Below are positions 1 to 7,536 of a stretch of 13,063 nt of DNA, piece by piece. Made by a program: the position numbers and the translations under genes. Source of the stretch: CF-96 sp028287605 (lineage in GTDB: Bacteria; Chloroflexota; Dormibacteria; Aeolococcales; Aeolococcaceae). The notes beneath the pieces are model-generated. The model was given only the letters and a program-made list of their open reading frames with translations. It ran no database searches and was not told where the DNA came from. The stretch is from NCBI GenBank assembly GCA_034666465.1, contig JAXDLT010000237.1:1-13063 (forward strand), in the 5' to 3' direction. Positions within the stretch are counted from its first letter, which is position 1. The number at the start of each line of letters is the position of its first letter.

Positions 1-1
1 G

Positions 2-1075
2 GTCGGACCGCTGAGCCCCACCCCGGGCGGGATCGCGCGAGTTGCGCAATCGCACATCGATGCGCTCCGCAGAGCCGGGTGGACCGTCGAGGTGGTGAAC
101 ACCGGGCGACGCCTGCGCAGGCGACCGGGCCGTCCAGGCCTCTCCAACATGCTCTCCGTCGCAGGTGACGCACTCCGCGTCCTCCGGACCACCGTCAGCA
201 AGCGGCCTGGCATCGTCGCCGTGCACTCCCTCGCCAGCCCGACCGCACCGGCACTCCGAGCGCTGGCGTTGGTTGCGGCCGCACGCGCCGGTGGTGCGAA
301 GGCAGCCCTCCACATCCACGCGTACGACCTCGTCGACCGCGTCGACGGCCGGAGAGGTCTGCTGCGCCCGATCCTGGCGGCCACCCTCCGCCTCGTCACC
401 GTCGCCGTGGTGCTGGGAGAGCCGGAGGCCGAGCGGCTGCGTGGTCTCCGGTCAGACCTCACCGTCCGGCTCCTGTCGAACGCGATCGACACCGACGTCT
501 TCCACCCCACGTCGAGCCGCGTCGCAGAACCCGTGCGGGCCGTGGTCGTCGGCGCGGTCGGGAGGCGCAAGGGGATCCCAGAGCTCCTCACCGCGCTCGA
601 GGAGCTTCCTCGACTTCATCTCGACATCATCGGCCCGGTGTCGACCGAACCCGGCGACTCGGGCTCGGAGTGCATGAGGGCCGTCCGTGCAGCCGAGAGC
701 GGGGGTCGCGTCCGGTACCTCGGAACGCTCTCGGCCGGGGATGTGGCCGCGCGGCTCCGCGACGCGTCCATGTTCGTCCTCCTCTCGCACGCCGAGGGGA
801 TGCCGGTCGCCCTCCTCGAGGCCATGGCATCCGGGCTGCCCTGCGTGGTCACCGACGTGGGCACGATGGCCCGCACCGTAGGTGACGCCTCGTGCGGTGT
901 CGTGGTCGAGGGCGGCGATGCCGGGGCGGTCACTCGCGCGCTCCGGCACCTGGCATCGTCAGGAGACGCTCGGGTGCAGATGGGCGACCGAGCCCGCCGG
1001 CACGCGCTCCGCCACCACTCGATCACGCGCTTGGACGGTGCGCTGGCCTCGGTCTACAACGTGCGGCGCTCGTGA
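2..1075 (+). CDS. GT4-family glycosyltransferase (5' truncated by window edge)
   Basis: A GT-B fold, GT4-family retaining glycosyltransferase that would transfer a sugar from a nucleotide donor to a cytoplasmic lipid-linked acceptor during polysaccharide assembly. The frame is open from base 2 and already encodes the family N-terminus: GPLSPTPGGIARV, the glycine-rich acceptor-side loop, followed by a first Rossmann helix. The true start therefore lies just outside the window, and the internal GTG at 92 is not the start. 357 residues are visible. The C-terminal Rossmann half begins near VVVGAVGRRKG. The donor-site EX7E motif sits in HAEGMPVALLEAMASG (E265 and E273 of the visible part), followed by GLPCVVTDVG. 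No signal peptide is visible. Its TGA overlaps the GTG of the next gene (1072-1075), so the two are probably translationally coupled. Donor and acceptor sugars cannot be told from sequence. Confidence 0.92.
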   Translation, partial: VGPLSPTPGGIARVAQSHIDALRRAGWTVEVVNTGRRLRRRPGRPGLSNMLSVAGDALRVLRTTVSKRPGIVAVHSLASPTAPALRALALVAAARAGGAKAALHIHAYDLVDRVDGRRGLLRPILAATLRLVTVAVVLGEPEAERLRGLRSDLTVRLLSNAIDTDVFHPTSSRVAEPVRAVVVGAVGRRKGIPELLTALEELPRLHLDIIGPVSTEPGDSGSECMRAVRAAESGGRVRYLGTLSAGDVAARLRDASMFVLLSHAEGMPVALLEAMASGLPCVVTDVGTMARTVGDASCGVVVEGGDAGAVTRALRHLASSGDARVQMGDRARRHALRHHSITRLDGALASVYNVRRS

Positions 1076-3228
1076 CCGGCGGGAAGCCGGCGGCGAGCCG
1101 GATGGCGACCGCGGGTTCGGTCCTGCAGCCTCTGCGCAGCCACCTCGAGCAGCGTCGCTTCGGATGGCGGCTCCTTGCCGTCCCGGTCGTCGCACGATCT
1201 CGTGCGCGGGACACATGGCGCGCGCGAACGGTCCGGGCAGGGGACCGGCGGATGCTGGCTCAGATCGTGGCCCCTCGCGGCTCGGTGCAGGTGGCGTTCC
1301 CCGAGGTCCGCTCGCCCGAGGTGTCGGTGATCATCCCCGTCTTCAACCAGTGGGCGCTCACCCGCGCCTGTCTCGCCTCGATCGTCGCCTCGGCTCCGCT
1401 GGACAGGCTCGAGGTGGTTGTGGTGGACGACGCGTCGACGGACGAGACCGCGAGTGAGCTGCCCCGCGTCGCCAATCTCCGGATCGTCACCAACGCCACG
1501 AACGCCGGGTTCACGCACTCCGTCAACCGCGGCGCGCAGGCGGCCCGTGGCCACTACCTTCTGTTCCTGAACAACGACACGCGCGTCTACCCGGGCTGGC
1601 TGGAGGGTCTCGTCGACGCCGTCGGTGACACGAACGTCGCCGCTGCGGGGAGCAAACTGGTGTATCCGACCGGGCTGTTGCAGGAGGCCGGCGGGGTCAT
1701 CTGGAACGACGGCAGTGGCTGGAATCTCGGCCGGGGCCGCAGCCCTCGACTGCCGCAGTACAACTATCGACGCGACGTCGACTACTGCTCCGCGGCCTCC
1801 CTGCTCGTGCGCACGGATGCCTTCACGCGGGCTGGGGGTTTCGACGAGCGGTACGCGCCCGCGTACTACGAGGACACCGACCTCTGCTTCACGCTCCGTC
1901 ACATGGGATATCGCGTCGTGTACGAGCCGTCCTCGGTGGTGGTCCACCTCGAGGGAGCCACCCACGGCACGGACCGGCGACGTCCAGCGTCGGGGGCGCA
2001 TGGCAAGGCGAACCAGCACCGCAACCGGGCTGCCTTCGCCGCCAAGTGGGCCGGCGAGCTGGCCGGCAGGCTGGCCCCGCCTGCGAGGGTCGAAACCCTC
2101 CCGGAGCTGTTCGGGAGCCGGCAGGACGCCCGCACCCGGGTGCTCGTCTACGATGTGCGCATCCCGACCCCGGACCAGGACTCCGGCAGTCAGCGCATGG
2201 CGTGGCTCCTTCGTCTTCTCGTGCCGATGAGCGCACACCTGACCCTGGTGCCGCACGACCGCATCGAACGTGAACCGTACGCCGCCGCCTTGCGTCGGGA
2301 TGGCATCGAGGTCATCGACCGCGGCCTCCGTTCCTTCTCGGCCTTCGGGCGAGAGAGGGGTGATTTCTACGACCTCGTGGTGCTGTGCCGGCCGGAGGTC
2401 GCCTCCGCACATCTCGCCGCCGTCCGGCGCCACTTTCCTAGCGCGAAGGTCGTCTTCGACACGACTGACCTGAACTTCGTCCGAGAGCAACGCAGGTCGG
2501 CCCTGACCGGCACGCCGCGTGATGATCGCTCGGGCCAGGCCCGACAGCAGCTGGAGCTCGGACTCGTGCGACGGTGCGACCTCACGGCCACGGTGACCGA
2601 GACCGAGAGGGACACGCTGAGGCGCTTTCTGCCGGATCGGAACGTCATCGTCCTCCCCAACGTTCACGAACGGCGCCGTGACCGACCGCCCCCCTTCGAA
2701 GCGCGGTCGGGACTGCTGTTCATCGGAAGCTTCCGGCACGATCCCAATCCTGACGCCGTGGCATTCTTCCTCGATGAGATTCTTCCCCTGGTCCGCCAGC
2801 GCATCGATGCCCTCTTCGTGGTCATCGGCGGGTCTCCGCCCGCCGACCTGATCCGCCGGCAGGGTGAGGGCGTCCGTCTCGCCGGTCACGTCGAGGACGT
2901 GCTCCCCCTGTTCGATGCATCGCGGGTGTTCGTCTCGCCACTGCGATTCGGAGCGGGGATGAAGGGCAAGAACGGCCAGGCGATGGCGCTCGGGCTGCCC
3001 ATGGTGACCAGTCACATCGGAGCAGAGGGGATGGACCTCGTCGACGGGGTGCACGCCTTGGTCCGGGACGATCCGGCATCGTTTGCCGATGCCGTGGTGC
3101 GGCTGCACGAGGACCCGGTCCTGTGGCGGAAGATCGCCGAGAACGCCCGCAGGGCCGCGGAGGAGCGATGGTCTCCTGAGGTGATGCGTTCACGCCTGCG
3201 ACAGCTGGCGGGAGCCGATGGGCGGTGA
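1072..3228 (+). CDS. Two-domain glycosyltransferase, GT2 + GT-B/GT4-like (paralog 1)
   Basis: A 718-residue bifunctional-looking glycosyltransferase. Residues about 80-330 form a GT2 (GT-A fold, rhamnosyl-/galactofuranosyltransferase-like) domain: VSVIIPVFNQ near 84, VVVVDDASTDET near 115-126, the metal/donor motif LFLNNDT at 164-170, and the acidic catalytic motif YYEDTDLC at 265-272. Residues about 350-715 form a GT-B domain: VLVYDVRIPTPDQDSGSQR near 356, GLLFIGSFRHDPNPD near 546, and GAGMKGKNGQAMALGLP near 628 (Glycos_transf_1-like). The frame stays open upstream to 892, but that part overlaps the previous gene. GTG 1072 is chosen because it forms a GTGA overlap with the upstream stop; ATG 1102 is the alternative. 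No clear Shine-Dalgarno precedes 1072, consistent with coupling. No membrane segments are seen. It would likely add two sugars in succession. The substrates are unknown. Confidence 0.93.
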   Translation: MTGGKPAASRMATAGSVLQPLRSHLEQRRFGWRLLAVPVVARSRARDTWRARTVRAGDRRMLAQIVAPRGSVQVAFPEVRSPEVSVIIPVFNQWALTRACLASIVASAPLDRLEVVVVDDASTDETASELPRVANLRIVTNATNAGFTHSVNRGAQAARGHYLLFLNNDTRVYPGWLEGLVDAVGDTNVAAAGSKLVYPTGLLQEAGGVIWNDGSGWNLGRGRSPRLPQYNYRRDVDYCSAASLLVRTDAFTRAGGFDERYAPAYYEDTDLCFTLRHMGYRVVYEPSSVVVHLEGATHGTDRRRPASGAHGKANQHRNRAAFAAKWAGELAGRLAPPARVETLPELFGSRQDARTRVLVYDVRIPTPDQDSGSQRMAWLLRLLVPMSAHLTLVPHDRIEREPYAAALRRDGIEVIDRGLRSFSAFGRERGDFYDLVVLCRPEVASAHLAAVRRHFPSAKVVFDTTDLNFVREQRRSALTGTPRDDRSGQARQQLELGLVRRCDLTATVTETERDTLRRFLPDRNVIVLPNVHERRRDRPPPFEARSGLLFIGSFRHDPNPDAVAFFLDEILPLVRQRIDALFVVIGGSPPADLIRRQGEGVRLAGHVEDVLPLFDASRVFVSPLRFGAGMKGKNGQAMALGLPMVTSHIGAEGMDLVDGVHALVRDDPASFADAVVRLHEDPVLWRKIAENARRAAEERWSPEVMRSRLRQLAGADGR

Positions 3229-5387
3229 TGCGCCGGCTCTCGGCGAGGGCACGCACCTTCGTCCGCACCCACAGCGGCCCCGACGGTCTGCTTCCGGTAC
3301 AGCTTGCCATCCGCCTGCGATCGTGGGTGCGTCGTCAGCCTGAGCGGGCTCGCATGGAGTGGCGCCAGCATCGACGTCACGGGTTGCAGCTGGTGCCGGT
3401 CGCACCCGGCCACAGCGTGGCCTTCCAGGAGGGCCCGAGGCCTCCGGAGGTGTCCATCGTCGTACCGGTGTACAACCACCTGGAGCTGACCCGCCGGTGT
3501 CTCGCCGCGGTCGCTGCCCACACCGATCTCTCCCTCATCGAGCTCATCGTCGTCGATGACGCCTCGACCGACGCGACGCCGGCGTGGCTCGACCGCACCA
3601 CCGGCATTCGCGTCCTCCGGCAGGATCCCAACCAGGGCGTAGGGGCCGCCATGGCCCGGGGGGCAGCTGCGGCGCGCGGACGGCACATCCTCTTTCTCAA
3701 CAACGACACCGAGCCGCAGCCTCGCTGGCTCGATGCCCTGGTCGACGCCCTCGCCCTTCCCGGGGTCGTCGCCGCCGGGAGCCGGCTCGTCTACCCGAGC
3801 GGTCTCATGCAGGAGTGCGGCGCGGTCGTCACCCGCGACGGCAGTGGTGTCAATCTCGGGAACGGAAGGGACCCGGACAGCCCTGAGTGGCGTCACGTCC
3901 GGGACGTCGACTACTGCTCCGCCGCAGCCCTCCTCGTGCGCCGCTCGGCCTTCGAGCAGGTGGGTGGCTTCGACGTCCGCTTTCGGCCTGCGTACTACGA
4001 GGACACCGACCTCTGCTTCGCCCTGCGCGCAGCCGGCGGACGCGTCGTCGTGGCGCCACGGTCCGTGGTGGTGCACCACGAGGGGGCCAGCCACGGCACC
4101 GACCACAGGAGGGTCGAGTCACCCGGACCGGGAAAGCTCCAGCAGTACCGCAACCGCGAGATCTTCGTGTCGAAGTGGGCGGCGGTGCTGGCCTCGCATC
4201 CCGAGCGACCCCTCACCGCCTGGCCTTTGGCGGGTCGGGAGCGCGATCTCCCTCGAGTCCTCGTGGTCGCCGCCGACGTCCCCCGCGCCGACCGCAGCTC
4301 GGGAGCCGTCCGGCTGACGGCGATCCTGCACCAGCTACGGCGGATCGGCTGCTCAACCACCCTTCTTCCACTTGCGGCGGGCATGGGCGAGGCGCACTCT
4401 CACGTCGGTGCACTCGAGGACGCAGGCGTCGAGGTCAGGCCCGTTCGTGATCTCAGCCTTTTCGCCGCCCGGGCCGGCGCGTTCGATCTGGTCGTACTGT
4501 CGTCACCCGGTCCTGCCCTCGCAACGCTCCGACTCGTGCGCCGAACCCAGCCTCAGGCCGTCATCGTCTACGACAGCGTCGATCTCGAGTTCCTGCGCGA
4601 GGAACGTCGCGCCATCGCCCATGGGGAGGACGTCGCACCGGCGCTGGCGCTCCGTGCACGGGAGCTCGGTCTCGTACGCTCCACCGATGTCACCGCTACC
4701 GTGACCGAGGGCGAATCGGAGGTGTTGCGACAGGCGGTGCCACATGCGCGCACCGTGATCCTGCCCAATGTGCACGAGGCCCGCAGCACGCCGGTCCCCG
4801 GCCCTGAGGGTCGTGAGGGGCTGCTCTTCATCGGAGGCTATTCGCACGAGCCCAATGTGGACTGCGTGCAGCATCTGGTGAGCCAGGTGCTTCCCCTGAT
4901 TCGGCAGCGGATCGGCGACATCCGCCTCGACGCGCTCGGGAGTGACCCGCCCGAGGCCATCCTCGCCCTGCGCTCGGAGGATGTCCGTATTCCCGGACAC
5001 ATCGCCGACGTTGATCCCTGGTTCGATCAGGCGCGCGTGTTCGTCGCGCCGCTGCGATACGGGGCGGGAATGAAGGGCAAGATCGGTCACGCCATGGCGC
5101 TGGGCCTCCCGGTTATCACCAGCACCGTCGGCGCCGAGGGAATGGACCTCATCGACGGCGTCGACTGCCTCGTCGCCGACACGCCGCCTGCTGTCGCCGA
5201 GGCCGTGGTGCGCCTGCTCACCGACGACGGCCTCTGGCGCTCACTGTCCGAGGCTGGTGTTCGTACCGTGGCTGAGCGCTGGTCTCCGGAGCGGATGCGC
5301 GCACGGCTCGAGGGCCTGCTCGACTGCGCCAGGCCGGATCAACTCCGGGTGCGGACGGCGACGAAGACCAGCGGCTCGCGGTCGTAG
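3225..5387 (+). CDS. Two-domain glycosyltransferase, GT2 + GT-B/GT4-like (paralog 2)
   Basis: A 720-residue tandem paralog of the preceding gene, with the same domain order. The GT2 domain has VSIVVPVYNH near 76, VVDDASTDAT, LFLNNDTEP and YYEDTDLCF near 257. The GT-B domain starts near 344 (RVLVVAADVP) and carries GAGMKGKIGHAMALGLP near 613. The two genes share a 30-base identical stretch over the YYEDTDLCF codons (1861-1890 and 3990-4019). They differ most between the domains; for example DQDSGSQR of paralog 1 is DRSSGAVR here, which suggests different specificity. The start is GTG 3225 (GTGA overlap) or ATG 3228 (TGATG). The last roughly 15 codons (5339-5387) lie antisense to the end of the convergent methyltransferase gene. 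They look like a read-out tail, because the paralog ends shortly after the equivalent of RMRARLEGLL. Donors and acceptors are unknown. Confidence 0.93.
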   Translation: MMRRLSARARTFVRTHSGPDGLLPVQLAIRLRSWVRRQPERARMEWRQHRRHGLQLVPVAPGHSVAFQEGPRPPEVSIVVPVYNHLELTRRCLAAVAAHTDLSLIELIVVDDASTDATPAWLDRTTGIRVLRQDPNQGVGAAMARGAAAARGRHILFLNNDTEPQPRWLDALVDALALPGVVAAGSRLVYPSGLMQECGAVVTRDGSGVNLGNGRDPDSPEWRHVRDVDYCSAAALLVRRSAFEQVGGFDVRFRPAYYEDTDLCFALRAAGGRVVVAPRSVVVHHEGASHGTDHRRVESPGPGKLQQYRNREIFVSKWAAVLASHPERPLTAWPLAGRERDLPRVLVVAADVPRADRSSGAVRLTAILHQLRRIGCSTTLLPLAAGMGEAHSHVGALEDAGVEVRPVRDLSLFAARAGAFDLVVLSSPGPALATLRLVRRTQPQAVIVYDSVDLEFLREERRAIAHGEDVAPALALRARELGLVRSTDVTATVTEGESEVLRQAVPHARTVILPNVHEARSTPVPGPEGREGLLFIGGYSHEPNVDCVQHLVSQVLPLIRQRIGDIRLDALGSDPPEAILALRSEDVRIPGHIADVDPWFDQARVFVAPLRYGAGMKGKIGHAMALGLPVITSTVGAEGMDLIDGVDCLVADTPPAVAEAVVRLLTDDGLWRSLSEAGVRTVAERWSPERMRARLEGLLDCARPDQLRVRTATKTSGSRS

Positions 5388-6154
5388 ATGCCATACCAGG
5401 GGGCGGTGACCAGGTGGACGCTCACCCTGAACCCCAATGCCCGGATGCGGTCGAGCGTCCCGCGTCCAAAATCGGTGAAGACCAGCGCGCCGCCCTCTCG
5501 AAGCGGGTCGCCGTGGTACTCGGCGGGAAGGTGGTGGACGACGGTGCCGTCAGGTTCCAACCTGGCCCGCTGTCGGTCGTCCGCCAGCGTGGGGTCGAAC
5601 GGGATGGTGAAGACATGCCGGCCGCCGGGGCGGAGGATCCGCCGGATCTCCGCATGGGCGGCGTACGGGTCGGGGACGTGCTCCAGCACGTCACTCGTCA
5701 GGACGACGTCGAAGGCCTCGTCCTCCAACCCGAGGCTCTGGAGGTCCTGGTGCTCCACGCCGCCGACGCGCTGACCCGGCGAGTACTCGGGCCCGAAGTA
5801 TTCGCTGGAGCGATAGCCGGCCAACGAGGACAGGGCGGCGTGGACGCACCCGCGAGACTCGGCATTGAACACCGACAGCCCGCTGGCTCGCGCCAGGCCG
5901 GCAAGGGAACGAGCGCGCACGCCGCCCAGAAGTCCAGAGAGGACCACCACGGCCAACTGTCGTTGACGGCTCGATGACCGGCACCAGATGCACACGGTGG
6001 TCTCGCGCAGATTCGACGCTCGGACAACGGCCGCCCCCAGCCGTCCACAGACGGGGCAGAAGCAGGGCAGCACGCGCAGCGCCTGCGCCAGATGGGTGGC
6101 GCTCCGGGCCCACCAGGGCCTCCGCAGCGCCGTCAGCGACTGAACGACGGGCAC
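5339..6154 (-). CDS. Zinc-ribbon class I SAM-dependent methyltransferase
   Basis: Probable cytoplasmic SAM-dependent methyltransferase (Methyltransf_11-like), last gene of the right-hand operon; it may methylate a sugar or glycan end. Numbered from GTG 6154 (271 aa), an N-terminal CX2C...CX2C cluster (C33/C36, C55/C58; FCPVCGR and CIWC) resembles a structural zinc ribbon. Next comes an atypical motif I (SVFNAESRG, near residues 93-101) without the classic GxGxG, then DVVLTSDVLEHVPDP near 149-163 and ILRPGG. The frame is open up to 6280, giving alternative starts at ATG 6214 or ATG 6280, but these would overlap the upstream glycosyltransferase by 82 or 148 bases. GTG 6154 overlaps by only 22 bases and has a GGGA 7 bases upstream. 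The 3' end overlaps the convergent glycosyltransferase gene by 49 bases. Substrate unknown; the start is uncertain. Confidence 0.85.
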   Translation of the reverse strand: MPVVQSLTALRRPWWARSATHLAQALRVLPCFCPVCGRLGAAVVRASNLRETTVCIWCRSSSRQRQLAVVVLSGLLGGVRARSLAGLARASGLSVFNAESRGCVHAALSSLAGYRSSEYFGPEYSPGQRVGGVEHQDLQSLGLEDEAFDVVLTSDVLEHVPDPYAAHAEIRRILRPGGRHVFTIPFDPTLADDRQRARLEPDGTVVHHLPAEYHGDPLREGGALVFTDFGRGTLDRIRALGFRVSVHLVTAPWYGIYDREPLVFVAVRTRS

Positions 6155-7245
6155 GGCTCGATCCCAGGCGCCATGCGGTAGCGAGAAGGGTCTAGCAGTG
6201 AAGCCTTTATCCATGAGCGGAGCAGAGCGATGGCCTCGCGTGGCGGGGCGATGGCCAACGTACGCAGCCGTACCTGACACCGACGGACCGGCCGGTACGC
6301 CAGGCCCAGCCGTGCGTACACATCGGGCGGAATGAGGCGTTGTACCAGGCGCCGAACGGGCGTCAGCAACTCAGCGATCACCCCGTTGCGCAGGCACACG
6401 ATCATACCCCCGCGCATGGCAATGGCGAGCCGCCGCGGGAAGCCACCGATCGAGGTGAGGTGATCGGAGCACGCGAGGTGTCGTGTCACTCCCAAGGCGA
6501 TGGCTGCCTGTGGTAGGTGACGCGGAAACCAGCCCAGCCCGAAGTGCTCAACGACCGCCTGAGGGTCCCAGGACATCCCACCGATGGATCGGTGGAGCTC
6601 CGCATCCTCGCAGACCGAGATCGTTCCCCGACACGCCAGGTCCAGCATCCACCACCAATCGCCTCCGATGTATCGCGGAAGCGGAAGCAGCCGACGGAGG
6701 TCCGCGGTCCTGGCCACACCATAGAATGCTGCGCCCGAAGTGACCCGGCGCAGATAGTTCAGAATTCGCGTGTGGGCGACTCGGTCGACCACCACGACGT
6801 CACGCTCCTGGACAGGCCCCTGAGGCTGGTGCCAGAAGTCACGGCCCACCACCACGACGTGGGATTCCGTGACCAGTTTCTCGACGCACCTGCGCAGGTA
6901 TCCTGGGCTGATCCAGTCGTCGTCTGCCAGCCACATGAAGAACTCGCCGCGAGCCTCGAGCAGTGCCGTTTCGAAGTTGACGCTCGCACCCAGGTTTCGC
7001 GGCTGCCGCACCAGGCGCACCCTCGGATCGGCCGCCGCTAACTTCGCGACGAGTTCCACCGTGCCATCGGTCGAGCAGTTGTCGACGACCAGGACCTCGA
7101 GCGGTTCGTGGTCCTGCTCAAGCGCGGATACAATCGTACGGCCCACAGAGCCCGCACGATTGAAGGTGGGGATTCCAATGGTCACCATCCCCGTACCTGA
7201 CGGCCTGATTGGAGTGCCCGAGTGGCTGCTCAACTGGGGAGACAC
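6133..7245 (-). CDS. GT2-family glycosyltransferase
   Basis: A 370-residue GT2 (GT-A fold, inverting) glycosyltransferase. Near the N-terminus are MVTIGIPTFNRAGSV (20-34), VLVVDNCSTDGT (51-62) and RQPRNLGASVNFETAL. The DxD-type metal motif is WLADDDW (105-111). A later aromatic-rich GGDWWWMLDLA and a basic C-terminal region without a clear transmembrane helix follow. The GTG at 7245 is chosen because GAGGAG stands 7 bases upstream; an ATG at 7188 would remove 19 poorly conserved residues. The gene begins 16 bases after a degenerate methyltransferase remnant and its 3' end overlaps the next gene. Its role is probably transfer of one sugar, possibly the branched deoxysugar made by the operon, during repeat-unit assembly (inference). 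By eye this gene and its upstream gap look less GC-rich than the + strand glycosyltransferases. Confidence 0.92.
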   Translation of the reverse strand: MSPQLSSHSGTPIRPSGTGMVTIGIPTFNRAGSVGRTIVSALEQDHEPLEVLVVDNCSTDGTVELVAKLAAADPRVRLVRQPRNLGASVNFETALLEARGEFFMWLADDDWISPGYLRRCVEKLVTESHVVVVGRDFWHQPQGPVQERDVVVVDRVAHTRILNYLRRVTSGAAFYGVARTADLRRLLPLPRYIGGDWWWMLDLACRGTISVCEDAELHRSIGGMSWDPQAVVEHFGLGWFPRHLPQAAIALGVTRHLACSDHLTSIGGFPRRLAIAMRGGMIVCLRNGVIAELLTPVRRLVQRLIPPDVYARLGLAYRPVRRCQVRLRTLAIAPPREAIALLRSWIKASLLDPSRYRMAPGIEPCPSFSR

Positions 7246-7252
7246 AGGTTCG

Positions 7253-7258
7253 CTCCTC
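7253..7258 (-). promoter_or_regulatory. Shine-Dalgarno of the GT2 glycosyltransferase
   Basis: GAGGAG on the - strand, 7 bases before the GTG at 7245. It is the strongest ribosome binding site in the window and decides the GTG start over the internal ATG at 7188. This gene, unlike most in the operon, has no stop-start overlap with an upstream gene, so it needs its own site. Confidence 0.7.
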
Positions 7259-7261
7259 GAT

Positions 7262-7360
7262 TCACGCGATCTAGTCTTCCGGCACTCGGATCACAGATCG
7301 TTAATCCCACTGACCGATATGCGCCATGTTCGCGAGGATCTCGTCTCGGAGGTTCTAGGC
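7262..7360 (-). pseudogene. Degenerate 3' remnant of a second sugar C-methyltransferase gene
   Basis: Thirty-three codons on the - strand align without gaps to the last 33 codons, including the stop, of the intact C-methyltransferase at 8806-10032. By hand count 76 of 99 bases match. The reading is NLRDEILANMAHIGQW and VIRVPE against NLRDEIIADMAHIRQW and VIPVPE in the intact copy. Three in-frame stops interrupt it: TAG in place of the Trp before NLRDE, TAA after the QWD, and TAG near the end. It keeps a TGA at 7262-7264 at the equivalent of the native stop. Weak similarity may continue upstream towards about 7500 with frameshifts (a GRPRY reading against NRPPY), but I cannot fix the boundary. 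It is the 3' stub of a paralogous or replaced Methyltransf_14-type domain and is not expected to make protein. Confidence 0.8.
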
Positions 7361-7536
7361 ACCTTGGAGAGCCAGACCCACGGGCGGCGCGGCTGTATCG
7401 TGGACGGCCGAACATGAACACGGACGTGCCTGGACCAATCTGCACCGACGCGGGCGTGACCACCAACCAGCGGTCGCGTGTGGGCACCACGACGGCGAAG
7501 CGGACGCACTAATGATGGATGCAGGTTCCAACGTGA
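7361..7536. other. Gap between the acyltransferase stop and the methyltransferase remnant
   Basis: This stretch, together with the remnant at 7262-7360, makes the only long non-coding gap in the window (7246-7536, 291 bases). I see no convincing coding frame, sigma-70-like promoter, hairpin terminator or RNA gene. Part of it may be further decayed methyltransferase sequence: around 7400-7415 the - strand reads like the codons for NRPPY in the intact gene. The base composition looks lower in GC than the flanking genes. Confidence 0.4.

Noticed and set aside
1054..3108. A long open frame (684 codons) on the - strand opposite the first fusion glycosyltransferase, with a similar one at 3012-4106.
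   Set aside because: The + strand frames carry clear glycosyltransferase motifs. The antisense frames show no family features and are expected in GC-rich DNA; the two resemble each other only because the sense genes are paralogs.
7230..7490. An 86-codon - strand open frame across the intergenic gap.
   Set aside because: It is in a different frame from the methyltransferase remnant, overlaps the GT2 start, and shows no recognisable domain.
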